NCBI GenBank assembly: GCA_021828405.1 | Contig: JAKARZ010000049.1 | Coordinates: 1 to 13,159 of the forward strand | DNA: 13,159 nt | Source of the DNA: Bacillota bacterium | Lineage (GTDB): Bacteria; Bacillota_E; Sulfobacillia; Sulfobacillales; JAIMBI01 | Direction: 5' to 3' | Shown here: in pieces, positions 6,380 to 13,081 of the stretch | How positions within the stretch are numbered: position 1 is the stretch's first letter | Layout: every line of letters starts with the position of its first letter | The notes under the pieces: model-generated | Told to the model about the DNA's origin: nothing | Databases searched by the model: none | The model's input: the letters and a program-made list of their open reading frames with translations, nothing else | Translations under genes and position numbers: made by a program

Positions 6380-7459
6380 CTACCCGGCACGGGCCACGGC
6401 CGCCGCCAGCGACTCGGAATACGGCCGCCTGAGGACCCCCACTTCCGTGATGATGCCCGCCACGAGCGCCGCCGGGGTCACGTCAAACGCCGGATTCAGC
6501 ACGGCCGCCCCGTCGGGCGCCATGCGGCGGCCTCCGACGACGGCGACCTCGTCGCCCGCGCGCTCCTCGATCACCATGCTGTCGCCCGTGGGCATCGCGA
6601 GGTCGATGGTGCTGGTCGGAGCCGCCACGTAAAACGGCACGCCGTGCGCTTGGGCGGCCAGCGCCAGCTGGTAGGTGCCTATTTTGTTGGCCACATCACC
6701 GTTGGCCGCGATGCGGTCTGCCCCCACCAGGCAAAGGTCCACGCCGCGGGTCCGCATCTGATGGGCGGCTGCACCGTCCACCATCAGGGCGGCCGGAATG
6801 CCGAGCTGCTGCAGTTCCCACATTGTGAGCCGGGCGCCCTGCAACAGCGGGCGCGTTTCATCCACCAGCACCCAGAGACGCTGGCCCGATTCGTGGGCGG
6901 CACGGATCACACCCAGCGCCGTGCCGTAGTCCACCGTCGCCAGCGAGCCCGTATTGCAGTGGTGGACGACCGTGACCGACGCGTCTCGGGTCGGCACCAC
7001 GGATCGCCCGTGCTCGGCCAGCGCGCGGTTGATGCGGCGGTCGTCGTCGGCCAGGGCCTGAGCGGCCGCCAACACCCGCTGCGACAGCGCGGCGGCTGAC
7101 GGCTCCCCCGCAACCGACCGGAGCACCCGGTCCAGGGCCCACCCTAGGTTGACCGCTGTGGGGCGCGTGCTGCGCAACAGGGCCGCGGCGCGCTCCAGCC
7201 GCTCGCGGACCGCCGGGGTGTCGTCCCCCGGCGCCGGCGCCGCCGCGAGCGCGAGCCCGTAGGCAGCCGCGGCGCCAATCGCGGGAGCACCCCGAACGGC
7301 GAGCGTGCGGATGGCGTCCGCGACCACCTCAACCGCATCGGCTCGAATGTATTGGGTTTCGCTCGGCAGCAGCCGCTGGTCCAGCACCCAAAGCACACCG
7401 TCGTCCCATGAGAGGCTTTGGTATCCAGGGTGAGGCGCCCCGATTCCGCCCCGGCTCAT
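6380..7459 (-). CDS. mtnA: S-methyl-5-thioribose-1-phosphate isomerase
   Basis: This 359-residue cytoplasmic enzyme converts methylthioribose 1-phosphate to methylthioribulose 1-phosphate in the methionine salvage pathway. Family marks are RGAPAIGAAAAYGLAL (56-71), RPTAVNLGWALDR (99-111), the catalytic HHCNTGSLATVDYGTALGVI (166-185, Cys168) and VGADRIAANGDVANKIGTY (245-263, Asp248). The length is normal for the family. ATG 7459 follows AGGGGGG by six bases; GTG 7462 is a less likely alternative. The start codon overlaps the stop of the upstream small gene by one base, so the two are probably translationally coupled. No other salvage gene and no SAM riboswitch is visible nearby. Confidence 0.95.
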   Translation of the reverse strand: MSRGGIGAPHPGYQSLSWDDGVLWVLDQRLLPSETQYIRADAVEVVADAIRTLAVRGAPAIGAAAAYGLALAAAPAPGDDTPAVRERLERAAALLRSTRPTAVNLGWALDRVLRSVAGEPSAAALSQRVLAAAQALADDDRRINRALAEHGRSVVPTRDASVTVVHHCNTGSLATVDYGTALGVIRAAHESGQRLWVLVDETRPLLQGARLTMWELQQLGIPAALMVDGAAAHQMRTRGVDLCLVGADRIAANGDVANKIGTYQLALAAQAHGVPFYVAAPTSTIDLAMPTGDSMVIEERAGDEVAVVGGRRMAPDGAAVLNPAFDVTPAALVAGIITEVGVLRRPYSESLAAAVARAG

Positions 7460-7686
7460 CACACGCCCCCCCTGTCGCGTCCACCGCCAAAGTCCCCAAG
7501 GACCGCGTCAAAGTCAGGATCGCCCCCACGGGTGTACCAGCCGCCTAACTGGAAGCTACCCAGCAACTGGTTCACCCCCTCGGCGCCGTCGAGCCTGAGG
7601 GCTGCCGTGGGAAAGAGGGGCGGGGATGCCGCGTTGTCCGGCGTCGCCTGCTCTTCGGGCGCCACCACCCGACTGCTGAAGTCCAT
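7459..7686 (-). CDS. Unrecognised 75-residue protein overlapping the mtnA start
   Basis: This short frame starts at ATG 7686, with AAGGAGG nine bases upstream, and ends in a TGA that shares one base with the mtnA ATG. The protein begins MDFSSRVVAPEEQ. It is rich in Gly, Asp and Pro, has the motif GGWYTRGGDPDFD (48-60) and ends in a Gly/Arg/Asp tail. It has no membrane segment or known domain. The strong ribosome binding site and the overlap argue that it is translated. It may be a leader-like gene coupling translation into mtnA, or a small partner protein. I know of no family match. Confidence 0.65.
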   Translation of the reverse strand: MDFSSRVVAPEEQATPDNAASPPLFPTAALRLDGAEGVNQLLGSFQLGGWYTRGGDPDFDAVLGDFGGGRDRGGV

Positions 7687-7709
7687 CGCGCGTTGCCTCC
7701 TTGCGTCGC

Positions 7710-7738
7710 AGTGTTGACCCCGCCCCAACCCCTGTCAA
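7710..7738 (-). promoter_or_regulatory. Promoter candidate for the small gene-mtnA transcript
   Basis: On the minus strand a consensus -35 TTGACA (7733-7738) is followed after 17 bases by AACACT (7710-7715), a poor -10. The predicted start near 7703 would leave a leader of only about 16 bases, just enough for the AAGGAGG site. The perfect -35 makes it plausible, and the -10 keeps it uncertain. Confidence 0.4.
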
Positions 7739-7802
7739 GCTGGGGGAAGCGGCGCCCCGTCGCTCGCTCCCTGGCGCGGCGAAAAACTTTCGGAAATACC
7801 TA

Positions 7803-7832
7803 TTGACGAATCCGTCCGGAGTCGGATATGAT
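7803..7832 (+). promoter_or_regulatory. Promoter of the T-box-controlled aromatic operon
   Basis: TTGACG (7803-7808) and TATGAT (7827-7832) are separated by 18 bases, each one base from consensus. The predicted start near 7839 lies about 12 bases before the base of T-box Stem I. This is the spacing expected for these leaders. Confidence 0.8.
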
Positions 7833-7838
7833 TCAGAC

Positions 7839-8095
7839 CAATATCCCACAGCGATGACCGGAAGAAGTCGGATCGTCCTGGCATCAGAGAGATGGCGGTT
7901 GGTGCAAGCCATCCAGGGCGCCTGGCTATACCCCCGGGAGCGCAGACCGAACATCCCGCAGGGGGTCAGTAGGCGAGACGGTTGGCCGCCGTTATCTGGC
8001 GCATAAGAGTGGCGTGCCCTCTGCCAGCGGCAGGGCGCGCAATCAGGGTGGTACCGCGAAGGCAACTTCGTCCCGATGGGGCGAAGTCTTTTTTT
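7839..8095 (+). promoter_or_regulatory. T-box riboswitch, probable tyrosine specifier (UAU)
   Basis: The leader senses uncharged tRNA. The T-box sequence AGGGTGGTACCGCG is at 8045-8058. Stem I spans about 7851-7943: GCG/CGC at its base, a kink-turn-like ATGA/GAG, CCGG/CCGG, a specifier loop, then CGTCCTGG (7874-7881) paired with CCAGGGCG (7913-7920). The AGAGAG bulge and the GGTTGGTG apical loop follow. In the specifier loop, TATACC (7927-7932) lines up with TACACC of the Bacillus tyrS leader as I recall it, so the codon is read as TAT for tyrosine. A hairpin of the Stem III type (GCCCTCTGCC/GGCAGGGC) precedes the antiterminator. Uncharged tRNA-Tyr should favour read-through into DAHP synthase and prephenate dehydrogenase. 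Confidence 0.9.
8065..8095 (+). terminator. T-box-controlled intrinsic terminator
   Basis: ACTTCGTCCC (8065-8074) pairs with GGGGCGAAGT (8078-8087) around loop GAT, with one G-U pair. A run of seven T follows at 8089-8095. It lies just after the T-box sequence and 38 bases before the DAHP synthase start, as expected for transcriptional attenuation. Confidence 0.92.
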
Positions 8096-8133
8096 GTGCC
8101 GAGTCGCAAGGTAGGTCAACAAGGAGGGTGCGC

Positions 8134-9063
8134 ATGACCAGAACATTATCCCCCAGCTCCCCGCTCGCGCTCGATGTGCCGACGATGGAGCCGGCGATAT
8201 ATAGTGCGGAGGCGCTGGCGGAGGCGCCCGCCCTCTTGGGTCGTCCTGACTGGCGGCTGGTGTCGCGGTCCCACCACCCCAATCCCACCGTGATTCCGCT
8301 GGGGGGCGGCATTGTGCTGGGGGGACCCCAGGTGCTCCTGATGGCCGGCCCCTGCGCAGTGGAAAGTGAGGAACAGCTCATGGCGGTGGCCCAGGCCGTG
8401 TCCGCCGCCGGCGCCACGGTGCTGCGCGGCGGCGCCTTCAAGCCCCGGACCTCCCCGTACAGCTTTCAGGGGCTCTTGACACAGGGGCTCAAGTTTCTGG
8501 ATGCGGCCAGAAGCCGCTTTGGCCTGCGGATCGTCACAGAAGCCCTGGACGCCGAGAGCTTGGGGGCCGTGGCCGAGGTGGCCGACATGATTCAAATTGG
8601 GGCGCGCAACATGCAGAACTTCTCGTTGCTGTCGGCCGCGGGCGCCACCCACAAGCCGGTGCTCCTGAAGCGGGGCCTCGCGGCCACGATCGACGAGTGG
8701 CTGTACGCCGCGGAGTACATCATGGCCGCCGGCAGCCCCTTAGTGGCGCTCGCGGAGCGTGGCATCCGCACGTTCGAACCCCGGACGCGCAACACGCTGG
8801 ACTTGGCCGCGGTGCCGCTGCTGCGGGCCCTGACCCACTTGCCGGTGGTGGTGGATCCGTCCCACGCCACCGGAGAGCGCGCCTTGGTTCCCGCGCTCTC
8901 CCGCGCGGCGGTGGCTGTCGGAGCCGATGCGCTCATCGTCGAGGTGCATCCCAATCCCATGGAGGCTTTGTCGGATGGCCCGCAGAGCCTGACCCTGGGC
9001 GGGTTTGATGCCCTGGCGCGCTCGCTGGCTCCCGTGGCCGCCAGCGTTGATCGGACGCTATGA
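8134..9063 (+). CDS. aroF: 3-deoxy-7-phosphoheptulonate (DAHP) synthase, class I-beta
   Basis: This 309-residue enzyme condenses phosphoenolpyruvate with erythrose 4-phosphate, the first step of the shikimate pathway. ATG 8134 follows AAGGAGG. The barrel starts near residue 64, with MAGPCAVES (70-78), [17 protein letters not shown] (97-113), [10 protein letters not shown] (154-163), VLLKRG (176-181), [12 protein letters not shown] (212-223) and DPSHATG (241-247). The four metal ligands expected from the Thermotoga enzyme are present as Cys74, His244, Glu270 and Asp281, each at a constant offset of 28. The shortfall is at the N-terminus. Only about 40 poorly conserved residues replace the ferredoxin-like regulatory domain that gives tyrosine inhibition in Thermotoga. 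It is the first gene after the T-box and is followed at once by tyrA. Confidence 0.95.
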   Translation: MTRTLSPSSPLALDVPTMEPAIYSAEALAEAPALLGRPDWRLVSRSHHPNPTVIPLGGGIVLGGPQVLLMAGPCAVESEEQLMAVAQAVSAAGATVLRGGAFKPRTSPYSFQGLLTQGLKFLDAARSRFGLRIVTEALDAESLGAVAEVADMIQIGARNMQNFSLLSAAGATHKPVLLKRGLAATIDEWLYAAEYIMAAGSPLVALAERGIRTFEPRTRNTLDLAAVPLLRALTHLPVVVDPSHATGERALVPALSRAAVAVGADALIVEVHPNPMEALSDGPQSLTLGGFDALARSLAPVAASVDRTL

Positions 9064-9064
9064 G

Positions 9065-9883
9065 ATGGGCGGCCAGGTAGAAATCTGGGGCCTCGGCCTC
9101 ATGGGCCTATCCCTCGCGGTTGGCCTGATGCAATCCGAGGGGAACTTCACGGTATACGGCATGGACTCCAGTGCGGACGCGTGCGAGCATGCGGCCCGCC
9201 AGGGCGTCCACATCGGGCAGGCCCCGCACCCCCGCTGGGTGGTGATGGCGGTGCCGCCGCTGGCAGTTGCGTCGGCGCTGGCCGCCGCGACCCGGCGGCT
9301 CGAGCCGGGTACGGTCGTCACGGATCTCACCAGCGCCAAGCACCGCGTGCTGCCGGCGCTGGCGGCGCTGCCGCCCGAGCTCAGCGTGGCTAGCTCCCAC
9401 CCCATGACGGGCCGAGAGCGGGGTGGCGGCCAGAACTTCCAGGCGAATCTCTACGCCGACCGGACTTGGGCGCTCATCCCGGTCCCGGGGCGGCCCTGCC
9501 CCGAGGAAGAGATGCGCGCGTTGGTGGAGCCGCTGGGAGCCCGCCTGCTCACCGTGTCGGCAGCCCGGCACGACCGGCTGGCGGCCCGCACCAGCCATCT
9601 CCCGTACGTAAGCGCCCTGGCCCTGACCGCCGTCGCCAGCCGGGATCCCGATGCCGCGTCGCTGATGGGCCCCGGTTTCCTGGGGGCCACCCGCACGGCG
9701 GCGGCGCCGCCCGACCTGTGGTCGGAGATCCTCGACGCCAACCGGGATGAGCTGTTGGCGGCCCTGCATGATTATCTGGCGGAGCTCGCCGCCTGGGAGG
9801 CCGCGCTGTCATCCATGCCCCCCGATCATCTGAGAACCCGCATCCAAGCCCTCCAGGAGATGCGCACCCGCTGGTCGCCGTAA
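9065..9883 (+). CDS. tyrA: Prephenate dehydrogenase
   Basis: This 272-residue cytoplasmic enzyme oxidises prephenate to 4-hydroxyphenylpyruvate, the committed step to tyrosine. A Rossmann start, VEIWGLGLMGLSLA (5-18), carries GxGxxG. Asp34 at the end of the second strand favours NAD. ASSHPMTGRE (109-118) holds the catalytic His112. The helical dimerisation domain shows HDRLAARTSHLPY (169-181) and GPGFLGATR (202-210). The protein stops there, with no ACT regulatory domain such as the longer Bacillus-type enzymes have. ATG 9065 begins one base after the DAHP synthase stop and lacks a strong ribosome binding site, so translational coupling is likely. An ATG at 9005 in the same frame would add unrelated residues inside the upstream gene. 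Confidence 0.93.
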   Translation: MGGQVEIWGLGLMGLSLAVGLMQSEGNFTVYGMDSSADACEHAARQGVHIGQAPHPRWVVMAVPPLAVASALAAATRRLEPGTVVTDLTSAKHRVLPALAALPPELSVASSHPMTGRERGGGQNFQANLYADRTWALIPVPGRPCPEEEMRALVEPLGARLLTVSAARHDRLAARTSHLPYVSALALTAVASRDPDAASLMGPGFLGATRTAAAPPDLWSEILDANRDELLAALHDYLAELAAWEAALSSMPPDHLRTRIQALQEMRTRWSP

Positions 9884-9912
9884 GGTCGGCCGAAGTCAAA
9901 TCCGCGTCAGAA

Positions 9913-9942
9913 CTGGCATGCCGCACAGGGCACTGGTAAACT
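9913..9942 (+). promoter_or_regulatory. Promoter candidate for the diguanylate cyclase
   Basis: CTGGCA (9913-9918) and TAAACT (9937-9942) are spaced 18 bases apart, and each matches consensus at four of six positions. Transcription would start near 9949, inside the structured region at 9941-10018. The promoter and that RNA fold therefore cannot both be complete as drawn. Confidence 0.3.
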
Positions 9943-10018
9943 CCGTGCACCGGCGACGCATCACCGGTGAAGGATGGGGATTGCATCACGCGGAGAGTAG
10001 CCCGAGAACGTCCGGGGC
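9941..10018 (+). ncRNA. Candidate structured leader upstream of the diguanylate cyclase
   Basis: The 219-base gap before the cyclase can fold into a three-way junction. CTCCGTG (9941-9947) pairs with CGCGGAG (9989-9995), with one G-U. Inside it are CACCGG/CCGGTG (9948-9953/9964-9969) and GATG/CATC (9973-9976/9984-9987). A GCCC/GGGC hairpin (10000-10003/10015-10018) follows. Short words resembling the c-di-GMP-I riboswitch occur in the right order (GCACAGGGCA at 9923-9932, GACGCA at 9955-9960, GTAGCC at 9997-10002). The GNRA tetraloop and its receptor are not evident, so I do not call it that class. Confidence 0.3.
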
Positions 10019-10102
10019 AACACACGAGGCGGCGAGCCGTGAGCCAATGGCGAGGAATGACCGTCCGGCACTGTGGCGCACAGGTTGGGTGGGAGTAGTC
10101 CC

Positions 10103-11737
10103 ATGCACACACTATGGCTGGCCGCGATTTTTGGCATCCCCGTCTTCTTCCTGTTTCACTGGGGCTTGGACACGCTTCGCACCAACATGGAGCGCACCAG
10201 CGCCCGGCTGCTTGCCGGTCTGCATTTCGCCTTTGGGCTGATGCTGCTCACCGTGTATGCCATCCAGGTGTTGCCCTCCGCAGACGACTACGCACTGGCC
10301 CTGTACGGCATGGGAACCCTCGGGGTCCTGATTGCCGCCTTCGGGGTGCACCTATGTCTGCGCGTTCTGCGCCTGATGCCGCGGCTGCCCCGCGGGGTTG
10401 GGCTCGCGATGGCATATCTCTGGACCCTCCCAGGTTTGTGGACGATTCTTACCGGACACAACATTTTTGATGCGGTCCGCTTTACGCACTCGGGTTTTTG
10501 GGTTGACCCTCTGTACAACCGGCCGTTTCACCTGGCGATGGAGGTCGCTCTAGCCCTCTCCGTGCTGACGGCGGGTGCGTTGGGCCGGGTGCGTCGCCGC
10601 ACGTTCGACCCCAGCCGCCGCGGACAAGTCAACGGCCTCCTCTGGGGCATGGTGCTCTTGGGCGTGGCTGAGTTCTTCCTCGGGGTCCTGCTTCCCGCGC
10701 GAGCGCCGGGCTGGCTCCCGCCGTTCCCGTACTTGTTAGGGCTGTTGCTGTGGATTTGCGCCATGCGCATTGCCATGCGCCACTATGCCGTCCCGTTTCG
10801 GATGCAGCAGTACCAGCACTTGTCCTCGCTGACGCCCGCCCCCCTGCTGCTGCTGGACGACACGGGACGGGTGGTGGACCGGAACCCGGCGGCGACTCAC
10901 CTGCTGGGAGCGGGGGGCGAATGCCTGGACGACCTCGTGGCGACGGACCAGGGGGCGGCGGCGGACCAGTTCCGGGCAAACTTTGCCCGCCGCCAAGCCA
11001 TACGGAGCCAAGAGGTCGCCTTCAGCGGGGCCGGTGGACTCCGATGGCTCTCGGCTGAAGGCGATTACATCACCGTGGACCGCACGACCTATTGTCTCTT
11101 GGTGCTGCACGACCTCACCGACGAGCGGGAGCGCCGGGCGCAGTTGGCGCACATGGCGTACCACGACGATCTCACGACGCTGCCGAACGCCGCGCAGTTT
11201 TACGAACGGGTCACCGAGGGGCTGTCCGCGGGCCCCGGTCACCTGGACGCGTTCGCCCTGGCCATGATCGACCTCGACAACTTCAAACTCATCAACGACA
11301 CGTGGGGTCACCAAGCGGGCGACAGGGTCCTGGTGGAGTTGGCGCAACGACTGGCGCGGCAGCGCCGCGGCACCGATGTGGTGGGACGACTGGGCGGGGA
11401 CGAGTTCGGCGTGCTGTTGGCCCAGGTGCCGGACCGATGGGCGGCGGAATCCGCCGCAGAGCGACTCCTGGCCGCCGTGCGCGCGCCCATCATCGTGGGA
11501 CCCGGCGCGTCGGTCGAACCCACGATCAGCGTGGGCATCAGCCTGTACCCAAGCCAGCGTCAGGATCGGGATAGCTTGGTTCGCGCCGCGGACATCGCGA
11601 TGTATCAGGCCAAACACGCGGGCAAGAACCGCGCCTTAGTGTTCGAGGAGGACTGGGCGCACGACGGGCCGCTCCTGGATGATGCTCGTTCGGCCCTGAC
11701 GCCCGATCCCGCTCGAGCTCCCGCCGCTCTCACGTAA
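10103..11737 (+). CDS. Membrane-anchored diguanylate cyclase (7TM-PAS-GGDEF)
   Basis: This 544-residue protein should make cyclic di-GMP from two GTP. Residues 1-230 hold about seven hydrophobic segments, like the seven-helix sensor module found on some histidine kinases. Residues about 240-340 look like a PAS domain (PAPLLLLDDTGRVVDRNPAA at 245-264, then LLVLHDLTDERERRAQL). The GGDEF domain follows, with AYHDDLTTLPN (352-362), MIDLDNFKLINDTWGHQAGD (388-407) and the signature GGDEF at 431-435. RGTD (422-425) lies five residues before it, the usual product-inhibition site. The enzyme therefore looks active and feedback-controlled. There is no EAL domain. ATG 10103 follows GGGAG by seven bases. 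It stands alone between the aromatic operon and a convergent regulator. Confidence 0.93.
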   Translation: MHTLWLAAIFGIPVFFLFHWGLDTLRTNMERTSARLLAGLHFAFGLMLLTVYAIQVLPSADDYALALYGMGTLGVLIAAFGVHLCLRVLRLMPRLPRGVGLAMAYLWTLPGLWTILTGHNIFDAVRFTHSGFWVDPLYNRPFHLAMEVALALSVLTAGALGRVRRRTFDPSRRGQVNGLLWGMVLLGVAEFFLGVLLPARAPGWLPPFPYLLGLLLWICAMRIAMRHYAVPFRMQQYQHLSSLTPAPLLLLDDTGRVVDRNPAATHLLGAGGECLDDLVATDQGAAADQFRANFARRQAIRSQEVAFSGAGGLRWLSAEGDYITVDRTTYCLLVLHDLTDERERRAQLAHMAYHDDLTTLPNAAQFYERVTEGLSAGPGHLDAFALAMIDLDNFKLINDTWGHQAGDRVLVELAQRLARQRRGTDVVGRLGGDEFGVLLAQVPDRWAAESAAERLLAAVRAPIIVGPGASVEPTISVGISLYPSQRQDRDSLVRAADIAMYQAKHAGKNRALVFEEDWAHDGPLLDDARSALTPDPARAPAALT

Positions 11738-11783
11738 GTCCGAGTTGGCGGCGGGCCCCACGGGCCCGTGGTGAGGTCGGACT
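11737..11783. terminator. Nested inverted repeat between convergent genes, possible bidirectional terminator
   Basis: AGTCCGA (11737-11743) pairs with TCGGACT (11777-11783). Within it, CGGGCCC (11752-11758) pairs perfectly with GGGCCCG (11762-11768) around loop CAC. It begins at the last base of the cyclase stop codon. Neither strand shows a following T-run, so it may act as a transcript-end stabiliser or a Rho-assisted site, not a classical intrinsic terminator. Confidence 0.45.
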
Positions 11784-11875
11784 AGGATGCACCGGGACGC
11801 ACACCAGCGTTTCCGCGGCATGGCGCTCACGGCATCGGCGCATTAGCCCGGGAGGCTCCACCCACGCTGGCTTCC

Positions 11876-12427
11876 TCAGGGCTTGATGGATACGCGGCCG
11901 CGCGCGCGACGGCGCCGCGCCTTCATCCGATTGCCACAGCCGGCCATGGAGCACCACTTCTGTGTGGCGCTGTGCGACCCGTCGAAGTACGCCCACCGAC
12001 AGTCGGGGTTTTGGCACACCTTCACCCGCGCCCAGTCGACACTAGCCTGGCACAGCGCCACGGCGGCCACGAGGGCTCCCAGTGCCTCGGCTACCCCCGC
12101 GGTCGGCCAGGGCGCATCGAGGACCCCATCGGCATCCAGGGCGAATCGCACGGGATATCGAGCCAACCACCCATTCAGGGTGTCGATCCCAAGAGACCGG
12201 GTGGCATCTGCCCCCCCATGGTGCGCCACCAGGTCACGAAACCCCTCGCGCAGCGCTCGAGCGGCTTCGGTCTCCCTGTCAGAAGGCCGGGGCCCCGCAA
12301 AAGCCCGCTCCTGGCTCAGCCATGCCTCGAATCCGGCAGGCGTCGCGAGCACGTCCTGCCCGCGGTCGATGTCGTGGGTGTTGAGAAACGCGATGATGCG
12401 AGCGGCCCGCTCGGGCACGGCGGCCAC
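11876..12427 (-). CDS. CGNR zinc-finger regulator with ABATE-like N-terminal domain
   Basis: This 183-residue protein is a probable stress- or ligand-responsive transcription regulator. The N-terminal part, with IIAFLNTHDIDRGQDVLATPAGFEAWL (11-37), matches the ABATE (ligand-binding-like) domain. The C-terminus is a CGNR zinc finger: VCQNPDCRWAYFD (137-149), then KWCSMAGCGNRMKARRRRAR (157-176). Cys138, 143, 159 and 164 should bind zinc, and the basic tail should touch DNA. I start at GTG 12427 because GAGGGGGG lies five bases upstream. The frame is open further upstream but has no ATG with a binding site. It is divergent from the metallo-beta-lactamase-fold gene, with a dyad in the shared spacer, so it may control that gene and itself. 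Confidence 0.85.
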   Translation of the reverse strand: MAAVPERAARIIAFLNTHDIDRGQDVLATPAGFEAWLSQERAFAGPRPSDRETEAARALREGFRDLVAHHGGADATRSLGIDTLNGWLARYPVRFALDADGVLDAPWPTAGVAEALGALVAAVALCQASVDWARVKVCQNPDCRWAYFDGSHSATQKWCSMAGCGNRMKARRRRARGRVSIKP

Positions 12428-12509
12428 GGGATCCCCCCTCTGCGCTGAGGCTTCCAGTGTGTCATCGGTCGGCCGGATCGTCCACGGTTGACGCCCGCCG
12501 CCTGGGTAT

Positions 12510-12538
12510 GTAACTCTTATGATGGCTATGATAGTTAC
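12510..12538. promoter_or_regulatory. 29-base dyad, operator candidate in the divergent spacer
   Basis: GTAACT (12510-12515) and AGTTAC (12533-12538) are perfect inverted arms, and the interior is partly symmetric. The hexamer TATGAT occurs twice inside (12518-12523 and 12527-12532), each one base from a consensus -10. TTGACG at 12488-12493 is too far from either for an ideal plus-strand promoter. An AT-rich dyad over promoter-like sequence between two divergent genes, one a regulator, is the usual pattern of an operator. Confidence 0.45.
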
Positions 12539-12565
12539 CGCGTCGTGCAGCCAAGGAGGTTTAGC

Positions 12566-13081
12566 ATGATCCCCATATCCGCTGTTTACCCCGGCGTGTG
12601 GCGCTGGGAGACGCCCGACCCAGAGGACGACTGGATGATGGTTGGGCACGTGCTGACGACATCCGCCGGAGTGGTGCTGGTGGACCCGCCGGTGGTGCCA
12701 GGCATTTGGGACGCGCTCAAAGCCTGGGGCCCGGTGCTCGGGGTGGTGCTCACGACCCACGACCACCTGCGGGGGGCCGAGTGGTTCCACCGCGCCACTG
12801 GGGCACCCGTCCACCTGCCGCGCCCCGGCGGCGAGGACCGCGGCCGGCGGGGCCGGCTCAGCGCCGTAGCATCCTATGACGATGGCGACGAGCTGCCCGG
12901 TGGGCTGGTGGCCCACCGCATCCGGGTGCCCCTGGTCATGTGGGACGACGACGACACCTACGTAGATGAGATGGCCCTCACCACACCCGACGGCGGCGCG
13001 CTCTTCACCGGCGACGTGGCGATGGGCGGTCCGGGACTGTCAAGGGTCGTGTGTAAACTCCCCGGTGGTTATTTGAGGTAG
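12566..13081 (+). pseudogene. Metallo-beta-lactamase-fold protein, truncated by an IS256-family insertion
   Basis: ATG 12566 follows AAGGAGGT by five bases. The product starts like glyoxalase-II-type metallo-beta-lactamase-fold proteins: GVWRWETPDP (10-19), GVVLVDPPVV (35-44), VVLTTHDHLRGAEWF (60-74), GAPVHLP (79-85) and LFTGD (146-150). The usual HxHxDH metal motif is reduced to LTTHDH, so only the D-H pair remains, and no later metal-binding His is seen. It may belong to the degenerate, non-metallo branch of the fold. About 155 codons appear native. From about 13033 the sequence is the end of an IS256-type element, which adds about 16 foreign residues before a stop at 13079-13081. The fold therefore lacks its C-terminal part. 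Confidence 0.72.

Noticed and set aside
7687..7800. A SAM riboswitch in front of the mtnA transcript
   Set aside because: The space between the promoter candidate and the small gene is only about 16 bases, and no SAM riboswitch motifs are visible.
9915..10018. Formal assignment as a c-di-GMP-I riboswitch
   Set aside because: Only short consensus words match. The GNRA tetraloop, its receptor and the full GGGUUACC-like 3' strand are missing, so it is kept as an unassigned structure.
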